The position numbers were made by a program, and so were the translations under genes. The notes beneath the pieces were generated by a model. That model was not told the DNA's origin and did not search any database. It saw nothing but the letters and a program-made list of their open reading frames with translations. Shown one piece after another: positions 1 through 9,776 of a stretch of DNA of 22,368 bases. Position 1 is the stretch's first letter; every line of letters starts with the position of its first letter. The stretch comes from Clostridiaceae bacterium UBA5444 (GTDB taxonomy: Bacteria; Bacillota; Clostridia; Clostridiales; Oxobacteraceae): assembly GCA_002426575.1 (NCBI GenBank), contig DIRE01000013.1, forward strand, positions 1-22,368, written 5' to 3'.

Positions 1-86
1 AAAAAAAAAAAAAACACCCCCAAAAAAAAAAAAAAAAAAAAAAAAACCACACACCCCCCCACCCCACCCCTCCAACCCAACTCACG
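1..86. other. A/C-only low-complexity edge, probable artefact
   Basis: The first 70 bases contain only A and C, in long homopolymer-like runs; the first T is at 71 and the first G at 86. Nothing else in the window has this composition. It sits at the very edge, downstream of the last gene's terminator. I read it as a contig-end or low-quality-read artefact rather than genomic sequence, although a natural low-complexity tract cannot be excluded. Confidence 0.6.
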
Positions 87-109
87 AAAAAAAGGCTCCT
101 ACGGAGCCT
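87..109 (-). terminator. Intrinsic terminator of the glucan synthase gene, stop codon in the loop
   Basis: A perfect 7-bp stem (93-99 with 103-109) has a 3-nt loop at 100-102. On the minus strand it is followed by seven T residues (complement of 87-93). The TAG stop codon of the upstream gene (99-101) lies at the top of the stem and in the loop, so the last codons are part of the hairpin. Confidence 0.85.
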
Positions 110-3100
110 CGCCTAATGTTACATCAACGTAATGTTCTTTATTATCGTTAACTAAGTTTATAACTAACTTTTCTATGTTGTTTCCATCGAGGTAGATACT
201 TTTTACACCGGAGTTGAGACCGTAGGGGTTTTTGATGTTTATTATATAGTGGGTGTTCTGGTAGGTGTATCTTATGCTGTATTCTCTCCATGATTTTGGT
301 ATGCAGGGGTCAATCAAAAGTGCAGAGCCCCTTATCTTAAGGCCAAGCATATTTTCTATGCATACCCTGTACATCCAACCTGCTGCGCCAGTGTACCAAG
401 TCCAGCCGCCTCGGCCTATGTGGGGCTCTGCGGCATATACATCTGCAGCCATTACGTAGGGCTCAACTTTATATTTTGTTATTTCCATGGCGGTTCTTGA
501 GTGATTTATAGGATTTATCATATTAAAATACTCCCATGCCTTATCGCCCATGCTAAACTTTGTAAACCCTAGTACTACCCAAACTGCTGCATGGGTATAC
601 TGACCGCCATTTTCTCTTACACCAGGAACGTACGCTTTTATATACCCGGGCTCTAAATCACTGTTGTCAAAAGGTGGGGTCAAAAGTGCAATTAGTCCTT
701 CACTTCTTCTTACAAGATACTGCTCTAATGCTCCCATGGCCTCTACAACTCTTTTGTGTCTAGCACCGCCTGATATGGCAGCCCAAGACTGAGCAATTGA
801 GTCTATCCTGCACTCCATGTTTGAAGCTGAACCTAAAAGCTTTCCATTATCAAAATATGCCCTCCTATACCAGCTTCCATCCCAACCATTTTTCTCAATG
901 CTTTCAACTATTTTATCTGCAGTTTTTATATAATTATCAGCTCTTTCAAAATCTTTTTTGTACCTGCAAATGTTTGAAAACCTTGTTAGTATATCATACA
1001 AAAACCACCCAAGCCAAATGCTCTCTCCTTTTCCTTTGTTCCCCACAGTATTCATTCCATCATTCCAGTCACCTGATCCCATAAGTGGAATACCGTGCTC
1101 TCCAAACTTTAAGGATCTATCGATTGCTTTTATGCAGTGGTCATATATGCTTTCTTGTATATTAGATACTCTTGGCTTATTGTACCTTTCGTCCTCATCT
1201 TCACCTAGGGGTTCATCTTCCAAATAAGGTTCTAAATCATCAAGTATACTGTAATCCCCTGTTAAGTCTATATAGTCTATGCATACATATGGAAGCCAGA
1301 GAAGGTCATCGGAAAACCTTGTTCTTATGCCCTTATTGCCTTCAGGGTGCCACCAATGCTGCACATCTCCTTCTAAAAATTGGTGTGAGGCACTGGTTAG
1401 TATCTGCCTTTTTTGCATATCAGGGCATACATACCCTGCAGCTAGAACATCCTGAAGCTGATCCCTAAATCCAAAAGCACCGCCGCTTTGGTAAAATGCG
1501 GATCTTGCCATTATTCTACATGATATGGTCTGGTAAAGCAGCCATCCATTTGCCATTAAGTCAAGTGATATATCTGGTGTCTTTACCTTTATACTGCCTA
1601 GTATACCTCCCCAATAATTAGCCACCTGATTAAATGCTTCTTTTACATAATCAACATCCCTATATTTTAATGCTATATTAACTGCATCTTCCTCGCTTTT
1701 ACCTTGACCAAGAGTAAATACAAATTCCTTTTCTTCGCCATCGTCTAATTCTACTAATACCTTCATTGCTGCACAAGGGTCAAGTCCTGCACCTATCCTG
1801 CCTGAAAGCCCCCCCTTTGTTATGCCCTGAGGATTTTTACTATCCCCTCCAAGTCCTATAAACTCTAATCTATCACCTGTTATGGATCTATCTAAAATAG
1901 AAGAGTCTAAAAATGCATATCTTCCATAGAATTCATCAGTATAAGAGTTTTTAATAAGCATGACACCTGTTTCTTTGTGGGAACTTGTAACTATAAATGG
2001 TGATGTAATATCCTCATGTACACCAAGCACCGGCCTTATATATAGTGTTGCAGATATTTTTCTTTTCTTGCCGCTTATATTTTTAAGCTTTATTGAATAT
2101 ATCTTTACATTATCAGAAACAGGTACAAATACCTTCTCCTCTTGGCTGATACCATAAGCTGTATGATTAAAAGCTGTATACCCAAACCCGTGCTTAATTA
2201 TATAGGTATTTTTGTCTCTAATTGGGCCTGGGGTTATAGTCCATGTATTTTCATACTCTCCATCTTCATCTCTTATATATATAACCTCTCCTGATGGATC
2301 TACCACGGGGTCGTTAGACCATGGGGTAAGCTTATTTTCTCTGCTATTTTCAGACCAGGTATACATGGAACCGTTTTCCGTGGTCAGAAATCCAAAATTA
2401 CCGTTTGATACTACATTTGACCATGGTGCAGGTGTAACATTACCATTGTTTAAGTATATTACGTATTCATTTCCATCTTTATTAAATCCCCCAATTTCAT
2501 TGAAGAATACTAGATCCTTAGCCTCTTCCCTATGCTCCTCATATATATCTTTTTTGCTGTTTAATCCTAATACTATATTTTTATTACGATTTGCTTGATT
2601 GTTTCTACCTTGTATTTGCTTTGATAAACTGCCTCCATCACCTTTAAAGCATATTCTTGCAACTGAGAATAGCAAAGTTTTTTCTTCTCTGCCCATTTCC
2701 TCTGATTGCCTTAAAAATACTCCTCCAGATGTATCTTTTATATCTCCTGCATGGCTTGATTCAATCATGGATTTAAGCTGATTATTTAAGCTTTGCATAT
2801 AGTCACCTTTATTTTCATTTAATATAACTAGATCCATCTTAAACCCTTTTAGCCTTAAATACTCGTGAAGTTCTAGTGCCTCGTATACTATGTCTATTTC
2901 ATCACTATTTTTAATTGATACTAATACAATAGGCAAATCTCCTGATATTCCAAAAGACCATAATCCTGATTGACCTTTTTTATTGTTCACAATTAGGTCT
3001 TTTATTTTTCGCCTTAATGGGCTTAAATAAACAATGTGAGATAGGACCCTTTGGTATACTTCTATTTTCTTCTCTGTAAGATTTAGATATCTTCCCTCAA

Positions 3101-6100
3101 CCTGGCTTCTAGTCCATGCAAGCTCAAATGCTCTCTTTACATTAGATATGTCAGAATACTTCTTTACCCTTTCGAGTACCTTATCCCTGCCATCTTCAAT
3201 ACCTGTAATATAAGATATTCTAACAGTCTTTCCAGACTCAATACTTAGCCTTTTCCTTATGCTCATTATAGGATCAATAACGGCTCCAGTGGTATTAGAT
3301 AGTGGGTGATCCACATCTAATGCCTCAGGGTCTTTATACCCTCTATTTCTTCCTATGAATTTCATCCTATCCGTCTCATATTGTACAGGCCCCACTGCAT
3401 CGCCCTCAACCACTACGGAGTGATAAAGCCATACAGGTTCTTTATCTGCATCCCTATTCCTTCTCTCCGCTAAAATAGCATCAAGTCCTTGTAAATATTC
3501 CGTTTTTACAAATAAATTATTAAAGGCTCTATGAGCCGTATCTGCAGCTTGGGAAGACATAACAACCTCAAAATAGCTTGTAACCTCAATTACCCTTCTG
3601 TGGTCGCTGTGGTTTGTAAGGGAAATTCTCCTTATCTCCGCATTATCCTCTGGCGATACTACAATCTCCGTATGGGTATCAATGCTCCCATCAACCCTTA
3701 AATATTCTATTTTGTCAGACGAAAATATTGCCTTATACTCCTCAGGCAAAACTCTGCAAGGCTCATAAGCTGCAGACCATACCATATTTGAATTTATATT
3801 TTGTATATAGAAAAACATACCAAAGCTCGATTCAATTTTATCTTCTCTCCACCTAGATATGGCTGCAGTATTACACCTGCTGTAACCTGATCCAGTGTTT
3901 GTAAGCACTACATTATATTTGCCGTTTGATATGATATGGGCCTCAGGAAAATTGAGTATAGGACTTTTTATTACCTTATAAAACTCCTGTACATGCCTCT
4001 CTTCCTTTTCAAAAGGAATAATCTCTTCTTCTATATCCTTTGCAGTAATTATCCTATTTGGAACCTTCTCCTGGAGAAGCAGCTCAGCAGATTTAACCAT
4101 TGGGTCTTTAGAAAACCTCTCCTGCATTATGTTTTGGTTTAATATATTGTTAATTGCAAGCATGCTCATTCCAAGATGATGAGCCATGAAGTTTTTAACT
4201 ACTACATGTTTTTTACCTATTGGAAGCCTTCCTGGTGTATAATCTGCCGCCTCATAGAAGCCATACTTTCCCTCTAGTCCCTCATCCTTTAAATAATATA
4301 GATTAGACATAGAGGAAGAAAAATCGACCATAAATGCTAATATCGTAGCATAAGGTGCAACAACCATATCGTTTACAAGTCCTCTTTTAAGCCCTAATGC
4401 TGGAACACCAAACGCTCTGTATTGGTAATTAAACAAAATATCAAATGCATTGTAGGCAGATTCTGAAACTCCCCAAGGGCAATCCCTTTTTTTTGCATAT
4501 TCCATTTGAGCCTTTATTACAAACTTATAGGTTTCATCCATCAGCGTGTTTTTATAGTTTTTCATTATAAGCAGGGGCATCATATATTCAAACATGGTTC
4601 CACTCCAAGACACGAGGCCCTTTTCTCCTCCAACTGAGGTTAGAGGCCTGCCAAGCCTGAACCAATGTTCCTCACTAATATCACCTTTTGCTATTGCAAT
4701 AAAGCTGGTCTGCCTAGACTCAGACGCTAAAAGGTCATAATAACTTCTATTTAATTGTTCATCTTCAAGTGAATACCCAATAGAAAAAAGCTGCCTTTTT
4801 TCATCATATAGATACTTAAAATTGGTGCTATTTATATACCTTATGCATCTTTTTTTAATTATTTTTATCCTGCTTATAACCCTATTTACATGTAGGTATG
4901 CCCCCATAATAGTAGACTTAAGTTTCCTTACATATTCATCCTCTTCTAAATCTTTAATTTCCTTAAGTATGGCCCTATACCCATTGCTGATCTCTATAAG
5001 ACCTGTTCCCTTAGAAATAGCCTTAAACCCTTCCTCCAAGCCCAAACTTTTGATAGTACTGTTATTGTTATTGGTATTGGTATCATACATATTTATATCT
5101 TCTATAAAGGGAAATATCTCTCTAATCTCCTGCAGTAGGGATTTAACCATATTTAATGCTTTATTTCTCCAAATAGAATCATCCATATCGTTTAAAGCAT
5201 TCTCTAAATCAAGCAGTATTGAATTCAAAATTGTAAGCTCTAGGTCTTTATTCCCCATAAAACCTCTTAGAAAATCTATATTTATATCAATTTTGTTTTC
5301 CTCGCAAAGTATCTCCATTGTATCAATTAGCCCTGATATATATGAATTATCCACTATGGGTTTTCTTAAATACTCATCAAGCCCTTCTTTTAAAGTAACT
5401 AAGTATCCTATAAAGTTTCCACTATCTACGGATGATACATAGAAAGGTCTTAGGGGATTTAAATTGACGGTATCATACCAATTGTATAAATGCCCCTTCC
5501 AAGTATCTAATTTTTCTATAGTAGAAAAAGTTTTCTCAAGGCTATCTATCATATTAGTTGTGGTAATATATCCAAGGTCTCTTGCAGAGAGGGCGGACAC
5601 AAGGTATAATCCTATATTTGTTGGTGATGTTCTATGAGCTACTACACTTTGAGGCTCTTCTTGATAGTTGTCTGGTGGGAGATAATTATCTTCCCCTGTT
5701 ACAAAATCCTCAAAAAAGCTCCATATCTTTCTTGAAATCTTTCTAATATTTTTACTATCCTCACCGTCTAATTCAACCTGCCTTTTGTCTATATCCTTGC
5801 TTATTTTGTATGCAACAGATGGTGATACAGCCCAAATTGATGCAAATATAATAATCATGGGCCTTAAACCTTTGAAATATACAAATGTTAATACAATAAG
5901 TATTGCTGAAAAAAGGTCAACCACCCACATGGATTTATAAAAACTGGCCCCATCAGTTTTAAGTCTCTTTTCCACATCTGCAGCTGTTTCCCATTCAAGC
6001 AGATTTTTATTTGTAAATACAAGCCTAACTAGTGTTTTTGTAATTGCATTAAGCATTAAATATGCCTGATATGGTAGAAAAACAAACAAAAGTGAAACCT

Positions 6101-8807
6101 GATATAATGCATATTTAAGCCCAGGAAACACCCTGCAGCTCCTTCCATCTGCTCTTGTCTTTATAAGAAGCGCATCCACCGTGTTCCCAAACACTGGGAA
6201 TGCTATCGCAAAAAACAAAAGCAATGCCGCAGGCAACACCTTATCATTAAAAACAGTAATCCACATTATAAAAAGCATTATGATAGATGGTGCCATAAGG
6301 CTCCTTCTTATATTATCAAATACCTTCCATTTTTCTTTCATGGACAGCGGATTTTTTACTTTAACTCCACTTCCATTTTTGACGGTTTTTCTAAGCCAGC
6401 CTATTATCTGCCAATCCCCTCTAACCCATCTGTGAAGCCTTGCCGCATATGAGTTATACCTTGCTGGGAATCCATCTACTAGCTCAATATCTGTAACAAG
6501 TCCCGTCCTTGCATAAGAGCCTTCCAATAGATCGTGGCTTAATATTTTATTTTCAGGCAGACTATTGTTTAATGTCTTTAAAAATACATCTAAATCAATT
6601 ATTCCCTTACCAGTAAATATACCTTCCCCAAATAAATCCTGATACACATCAGACACTGCAGTAGTATATGGGTCTATCCCCCCTTGGCCTGCGAAAACCC
6701 TAGAGAAGTATGTTTTATTTGCATTGTTTACATCAATGTTTACCCTTGGCTGCATTATTCCATATCCGCTTTTTACTCTATTATCTTCTCCAACATAAGC
6801 CCTGTTTAATGGATGATACATTGCCCCTATAAGCCTTTTTGCAGCTGTTCTTGGAAGCTTTGTGTCAGCGTCTAGTGTTATAATGTATTTAACTTTTAGA
6901 CCCTCACCAGATTTTATATAATAGGTTGTATCCAAATCCCCTCTAAGCAATCTTGCAAACTCTAATAGCTTTCCTCTTTTTCTCTCCCAGCCCATCCATA
7001 TTCCTTCAGATGAGTTATACTTTCTGTATCTATTAAAAAAATAAAAGATATCCTGTTTATTTTTTATATTACCTAAATCATCTAATGAATACTTTTTGTT
7101 CAGCCTCTTTACTCCCTCTAATGCGCACTCTACTATTTCGCTATCCTCTGGATTATTTTCTGTTTTAGAATCGCAAAAATCCCCAAGTAGTGCAAAATAC
7201 AAATTATCTTCCTTGTTAGCAAGATAGTATACCTCCATATCATCTAGCAGGCTTTTTACTCTATCCTTATTGGGAAGCAGTGTGGGTATAACAACTATTG
7301 TAGCAGCGTCTTTTGGTATTCCATCTATAAACTCAAGCTTTGGAAAAAAATAAGGCTTCATTGTATGATTTACCAACCAATTTACTGCCCCAACTCCTAT
7401 CTCACTTGAAGGAAGTATTGCAATAAAAATTGCTAAAGCTACAATAATAGGGCTTCTATTATATGCCATGGTCCGTGCAAATAATAGTGAAAGTGAAATA
7501 GTAATTATTGATATTGATGATATATAAACCAAAGAAGGGTACTTTTTCATGAATCTAACACATCTATCCTTCAAACCTAAATCTAGCCCTATTTCCCTCT
7601 CAAATTCTTCTCTGCCTTTGCCTACAATATAGTACCCTACATGGCTTTTTCCCATATCCTCTTGTTTATTTTTTGCAGCAGACTCAGCAATCTCTACCGC
7701 CTTTTTGGCTATTATGGTTTCAGATATATTTAAAGAGCGTGCCATCTTCTCTATTTCATGCCTATAATAATCCCTGCTTTTAAAGTCCATCTGGCAGTAT
7801 ACATCATCCTGCCTTAAGGCCTCCTCCACAGAGCTTATTTTTTCAAATATTTCACTCCAGTTAAGACCTGATATAAGCCTCAAACTTGTAATTGAGTTCC
7901 CTATAGAAACCTGATTTTTTGCCTGCTCCTGATGTTCCATTGCAGTTATACTCTCTAGGGTACTATCTTGAAATGATAGCTTTTCATCTAATAGATGAAG
8001 GAGTGTGCCAACATCTTCCCCTTGGTTTCTTATGCTTTTTATAATATGCTCTGCAAAAGCAGGGCTAATGTTATCCATAGCCTTAATCTCTGAATCTAAA
8101 TATTCCAAGGCATTTTCTCTTAAAGATTGTTTGCTAAATATAGAGTCTACTATTTTTTCCGCCTTTATCCTCTCTTCCCTATTCTCCAGTATATCTTGGC
8201 AAATCAATCTTACGTTTTCTATAAGCGCAATTTTCGCCATAATAGGAACTGCCCAAAGCTCACCGCTTGTAAGGTTAGATTTAGACTGATACGAGCTTAT
8301 AAAATCAATAAGCACCTTTTCATCTACTCTTCCATCTGTGTGAGATACAAGTTCAAGAGCAATTGCATAAAGCCTTGGAAACCCCTTTAAATCCCCAGTC
8401 ATAAGCCTTGGAAGTGCAGCATAGTAGCCTTTAGGAAAGTTCATCCTAATCTCTTTTACCTGCTCCTCTAAAACATAAAAGTTATCAAAAAGCCATTCTG
8501 CTGCAGGCACAACAACCTTTTTTTGCTTAACATCATCATTTAGCTCTTTATATGTTTTAATTATAAACTTATAGTTATCCTCCATCCTAGGCAGTACCCT
8601 TCTGCTGGACTTTGCCTTACCAGACACTGTATGATAAATAGCTACATCTTCTGCATGTCTTTGGAGATCCTCAGCATTTAATATGGCTTCCCTCACTTCT
8701 CTTTCAACTTTAAACTTGTTTTTCAAATATATATATATAAATAAAATCCCAACACTAACACTAATCAAAAAAAGTGCAACTAGTGAGACCATTAAAATGT
8801 GCTTCAT
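99..8807 (-). CDS. ndvB: Cyclic beta-1,2-glucan synthase (GT84-GH189-GH94, NdvB/Cgs family)
   Basis: A 2902-residue membrane enzyme, the usual size for NdvB/Cgs. The family builds a beta-1,2-glucan from UDP-glucose, cyclises it and trims it by phosphorolysis. One membrane segment lies at about 4-27 and others at about 425-475 and 836-996. Between them is the glycosyltransferase domain, with DADT (D646, D648) and RWVRGDWQ (793-800). The middle glycoamylase-like domain, about 1050-1570, has a WSGTMFEYMMP stretch (E1407) and WGVSESAYN (E1449); this domain is now classed as the GH189 cyclising transglycosylase. Two beta-sandwich domains follow (about 1610-1830 and 2100-2275), then the GH94 barrel from about 2400, with GDWNDG (D2580, D2583) where the general acid lies. 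ATG start, with AAGGA nine bases upstream. No frameshift is visible. The gene is monocistronic, with terminators on both sides. The family is best known from Proteobacteria. No dedicated glucan exporter lies nearby. Confidence 0.92.
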   Translation of the reverse strand: MKHILMVSLVALFLISVSVGILFIYIYLKNKFKVEREVREAILNAEDLQRHAEDVAIYHTVSGKAKSSRRVLPRMEDNYKFIIKTYKELNDDVKQKKVVVPAAEWLFDNFYVLEEQVKEIRMNFPKGYYAALPRLMTGDLKGFPRLYAIALELVSHTDGRVDEKVLIDFISSYQSKSNLTSGELWAVPIMAKIALIENVRLICQDILENREERIKAEKIVDSIFSKQSLRENALEYLDSEIKAMDNISPAFAEHIIKSIRNQGEDVGTLLHLLDEKLSFQDSTLESITAMEHQEQAKNQVSIGNSITSLRLISGLNWSEIFEKISSVEEALRQDDVYCQMDFKSRDYYRHEIEKMARSLNISETIIAKKAVEIAESAAKNKQEDMGKSHVGYYIVGKGREEFEREIGLDLGLKDRCVRFMKKYPSLVYISSISIITISLSLLFARTMAYNRSPIIVALAIFIAILPSSEIGVGAVNWLVNHTMKPYFFPKLEFIDGIPKDAATIVVIPTLLPNKDRVKSLLDDMEVYYLANKEDNLYFALLGDFCDSKTENNPEDSEIVECALEGVKRLNKKYSLDDLGNIKNKQDIFYFFNRYRKYNSSEGIWMGWERKRGKLLEFARLLRGDLDTTYYIKSGEGLKVKYIITLDADTKLPRTAAKRLIGAMYHPLNRAYVGEDNRVKSGYGIMQPRVNIDVNNANKTYFSRVFAGQGGIDPYTTAVSDVYQDLFGEGIFTGKGIIDLDVFLKTLNNSLPENKILSHDLLEGSYARTGLVTDIELVDGFPARYNSYAARLHRWVRGDWQIIGWLRKTVKNGSGVKVKNPLSMKEKWKVFDNIRRSLMAPSIIMLFIMWITVFNDKVLPAALLLFFAIAFPVFGNTVDALLIKTRADGRSCRVFPGLKYALYQVSLLFVFLPYQAYLMLNAITKTLVRLVFTNKNLLEWETAADVEKRLKTDGASFYKSMWVVDLFSAILIVLTFVYFKGLRPMIIIFASIWAVSPSVAYKISKDIDKRQVELDGEDSKNIRKISRKIWSFFEDFVTGEDNYLPPDNYQEEPQSVVAHRTSPTNIGLYLVSALSARDLGYITTTNMIDSLEKTFSTIEKLDTWKGHLYNWYDTVNLNPLRPFYVSSVDSGNFIGYLVTLKEGLDEYLRKPIVDNSYISGLIDTMEILCEENKIDINIDFLRGFMGNKDLELTILNSILLDLENALNDMDDSIWRNKALNMVKSLLQEIREIFPFIEDINMYDTNTNNNNSTIKSLGLEEGFKAISKGTGLIEISNGYRAILKEIKDLEEDEYVRKLKSTIMGAYLHVNRVISRIKIIKKRCIRYINSTNFKYLYDEKRQLFSIGYSLEDEQLNRSYYDLLASESRQTSFIAIAKGDISEEHWFRLGRPLTSVGGEKGLVSWSGTMFEYMMPLLIMKNYKNTLMDETYKFVIKAQMEYAKKRDCPWGVSESAYNAFDILFNYQYRAFGVPALGLKRGLVNDMVVAPYATILAFMVDFSSSMSNLYYLKDEGLEGKYGFYEAADYTPGRLPIGKKHVVVKNFMAHHLGMSMLAINNILNQNIMQERFSKDPMVKSAELLLQEKVPNRIITAKDIEEEIIPFEKEERHVQEFYKVIKSPILNFPEAHIISNGKYNVVLTNTGSGYSRCNTAAISRWREDKIESSFGMFFYIQNINSNMVWSAAYEPCRVLPEEYKAIFSSDKIEYLRVDGSIDTHTEIVVSPEDNAEIRRISLTNHSDHRRVIEVTSYFEVVMSSQAADTAHRAFNNLFVKTEYLQGLDAILAERRNRDADKEPVWLYHSVVVEGDAVGPVQYETDRMKFIGRNRGYKDPEALDVDHPLSNTTGAVIDPIMSIRKRLSIESGKTVRISYITGIEDGRDKVLERVKKYSDISNVKRAFELAWTRSQVEGRYLNLTEKKIEVYQRVLSHIVYLSPLRRKIKDLIVNNKKGQSGLWSFGISGDLPIVLVSIKNSDEIDIVYEALELHEYLRLKGFKMDLVILNENKGDYMQSLNNQLKSMIESSHAGDIKDTSGGVFLRQSEEMGREEKTLLFSVARICFKGDGGSLSKQIQGRNNQANRNKNIVLGLNSKKDIYEEHREEAKDLVFFNEIGGFNKDGNEYVIYLNNGNVTPAPWSNVVSNGNFGFLTTENGSMYTWSENSRENKLTPWSNDPVVDPSGEVIYIRDEDGEYENTWTITPGPIRDKNTYIIKHGFGYTAFNHTAYGISQEEKVFVPVSDNVKIYSIKLKNISGKKRKISATLYIRPVLGVHEDITSPFIVTSSHKETGVMLIKNSYTDEFYGRYAFLDSSILDRSITGDRLEFIGLGGDSKNPQGITKGGLSGRIGAGLDPCAAMKVLVELDDGEEKEFVFTLGQGKSEEDAVNIALKYRDVDYVKEAFNQVANYWGGILGSIKVKTPDISLDLMANGWLLYQTISCRIMARSAFYQSGGAFGFRDQLQDVLAAGYVCPDMQKRQILTSASHQFLEGDVQHWWHPEGNKGIRTRFSDDLLWLPYVCIDYIDLTGDYSILDDLEPYLEDEPLGEDEDERYNKPRVSNIQESIYDHCIKAIDRSLKFGEHGIPLMGSGDWNDGMNTVGNKGKGESIWLGWFLYDILTRFSNICRYKKDFERADNYIKTADKIVESIEKNGWDGSWYRRAYFDNGKLLGSASNMECRIDSIAQSWAAISGGARHKRVVEAMGALEQYLVRRSEGLIALLTPPFDNSDLEPGYIKAYVPGVRENGGQYTHAAVWVVLGFTKFSMGDKAWEYFNMINPINHSRTAMEITKYKVEPYVMAADVYAAEPHIGRGGWTWYTGAAGWMYRVCIENMLGLKIRGSALLIDPCIPKSWREYSIRYTYQNTHYIINIKNPYGLNSGVKSIYLDGNNIEKLVINLVNDNKEHYVDVTLGEAP

Positions 8808-8918
8808 AATCGTCCGTCCTTATATTAGAATTTTTATACTGCTTATGTTTATCGGCTAAATACTTATCCTAATATATAATTCCCATATAAGGGCATTTTA
8901 ATTAAGGTGTTTTTTAAC

Positions 8919-8958
8919 AAAAAAAGCAACGGCCACGAATTGCCCGTGGCTGTTGCTT
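8919..8958 (-). terminator. Intrinsic terminator after the 193-residue unknown gene
   Basis: The arms 8924-8937 and 8945-8958 pair over about 14 positions with one mismatch and a 7-nt loop. A T-run follows on the minus strand (complement of 8919-8925). It lies 16 bases beyond the stop codon and separates this gene from the glucan synthase. Confidence 0.85.
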
Positions 8959-8973
8959 CATAAAGCTTTATGC

Positions 8974-9555
8974 TTATTTAATAGATGATAAATTCACCTT
9001 AATCGTTACTTCATCATATACGCTCATATCTGGCGAAAACACTCCCAGATGGAGCTTCCCTTCTTTTAAATTATTTTGATTGATTTCAACAATTGCAAAA
9101 TCATGAAGGTGTATGGTATCATACTGTTTTCCATTTCCATCACCAAATAAATGATTATAAGTAAAAACTTCACCATCAGGGCTTGTATAGTTGGAATATT
9201 TATTACAATCTACAATTCCAATATATGCAGCACTATTTTCCACACCATATACTCCTGTAATCCATATGTTGGTCTTTGGTAGATAAATTAAGGTCTTCTT
9301 AGAAAATAACCTTGAATTTTTCTGAACACTTTCTCCACATTTACGATAAGTGTAATTACCTTTTTCTTTATCTTCTGCACTTGTAAAGTCTATAACGTTA
9401 AAGTTTTTAACATCATCATATTTTTTATCCAGCCAAAAAAGGTGATCTGTATTAAAAGTAATAAAACCTATTATTGGCTTAATCATAAGAAATAACAATA
9501 TAGACATGGAAACTACAATTATTAGTAGGGTTATTTTACTTTTTCCCATTTTCAT
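8974..9555 (-). CDS. Membrane-anchored protein of unknown function (193 aa)
   Basis: I do not recognise a family. Basic residues at the N-terminus (MKMGKSK) are followed by one hydrophobic segment at about 8-33, which fits a signal anchor with the rest outside the membrane. The remaining 160 residues are polar, rich in Asp, Asn and Tyr, and look like a beta-rich soluble domain. There is no lipobox, no C-terminal anchor and no catalytic motif that I can see. Two cysteines (C73 and C117 by count) could form a disulfide. The start is ATG with GGAGGAG five bases upstream; the ATG at codon 3 would have 11-base spacing and is less likely. The gene is flanked by terminators, so it is transcribed alone. 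A weak promoter candidate is TAGACG, 17 bases, TAAAAT, about 90 bases upstream of the start. Being a real gene is well supported; its role is not. Confidence 0.8.
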   Translation of the reverse strand: MKMGKSKITLLIIVVSMSILLFLMIKPIIGFITFNTDHLFWLDKKYDDVKNFNVIDFTSAEDKEKGNYTYRKCGESVQKNSRLFSKKTLIYLPKTNIWITGVYGVENSAAYIGIVDCNKYSNYTSPDGEVFTYNHLFGDGNGKQYDTIHLHDFAIVEINQNNLKEGKLHLGVFSPDMSVYDEVTIKVNLSSIK

Positions 9556-9709
9556 AATAGCTCCTCCTATGAAAGGATATGTTTTGAAAACTTCACATAC
9601 TTTAATTTTCTACCTATATACCATCTAATCCCATTTTACCTGATTTCAGTTAAACCGTCTATACTTTTTAAAATACTATTCAAGGCCTGCACCAAAATAA
9701 CTATTATAC

Positions 9710-9756
9710 AAAAAAAGAGCATTGCAACTTACTAATTCAGTAGCCATGCAATGCTC
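9710..9756 (-). terminator. Intrinsic terminator of the MerR-methyltransferase/aminotransferase operon
   Basis: A perfect 10-bp stem (9717-9726 with 9747-9756) encloses a 20-nt loop and is followed on the minus strand by a run of T residues (complement of 9710-9716). It lies 20 bases past the stop of the second aminotransferase gene. The rest of the 221-base gap (9556-9709) holds only the leader of the 193-residue gene. Confidence 0.8.
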
Positions 9757-9776
9757 CTTTTCAATCTCATCTCATC

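Noticed and set aside
4822..5442. 206-codon plus-strand open frame opposite the glucan synthase
   Set aside because: It lies entirely antisense to a conserved gene, has low-complexity Leu/Ile/Ser composition and no family resemblance; a shadow frame.
99..8807. Fusion of separate genes or frameshift suspected because of the 2902-residue length
   Set aside because: The length and domain order match the known NdvB/Cgs layout, and the frame is continuous.
8822..8918. Promoter for the glucan synthase (TTAAAA, 17 bases, TATATA)
   Set aside because: Both boxes match the consensus poorly in an AT-rich leader where such matches are common; too weak to annotate.
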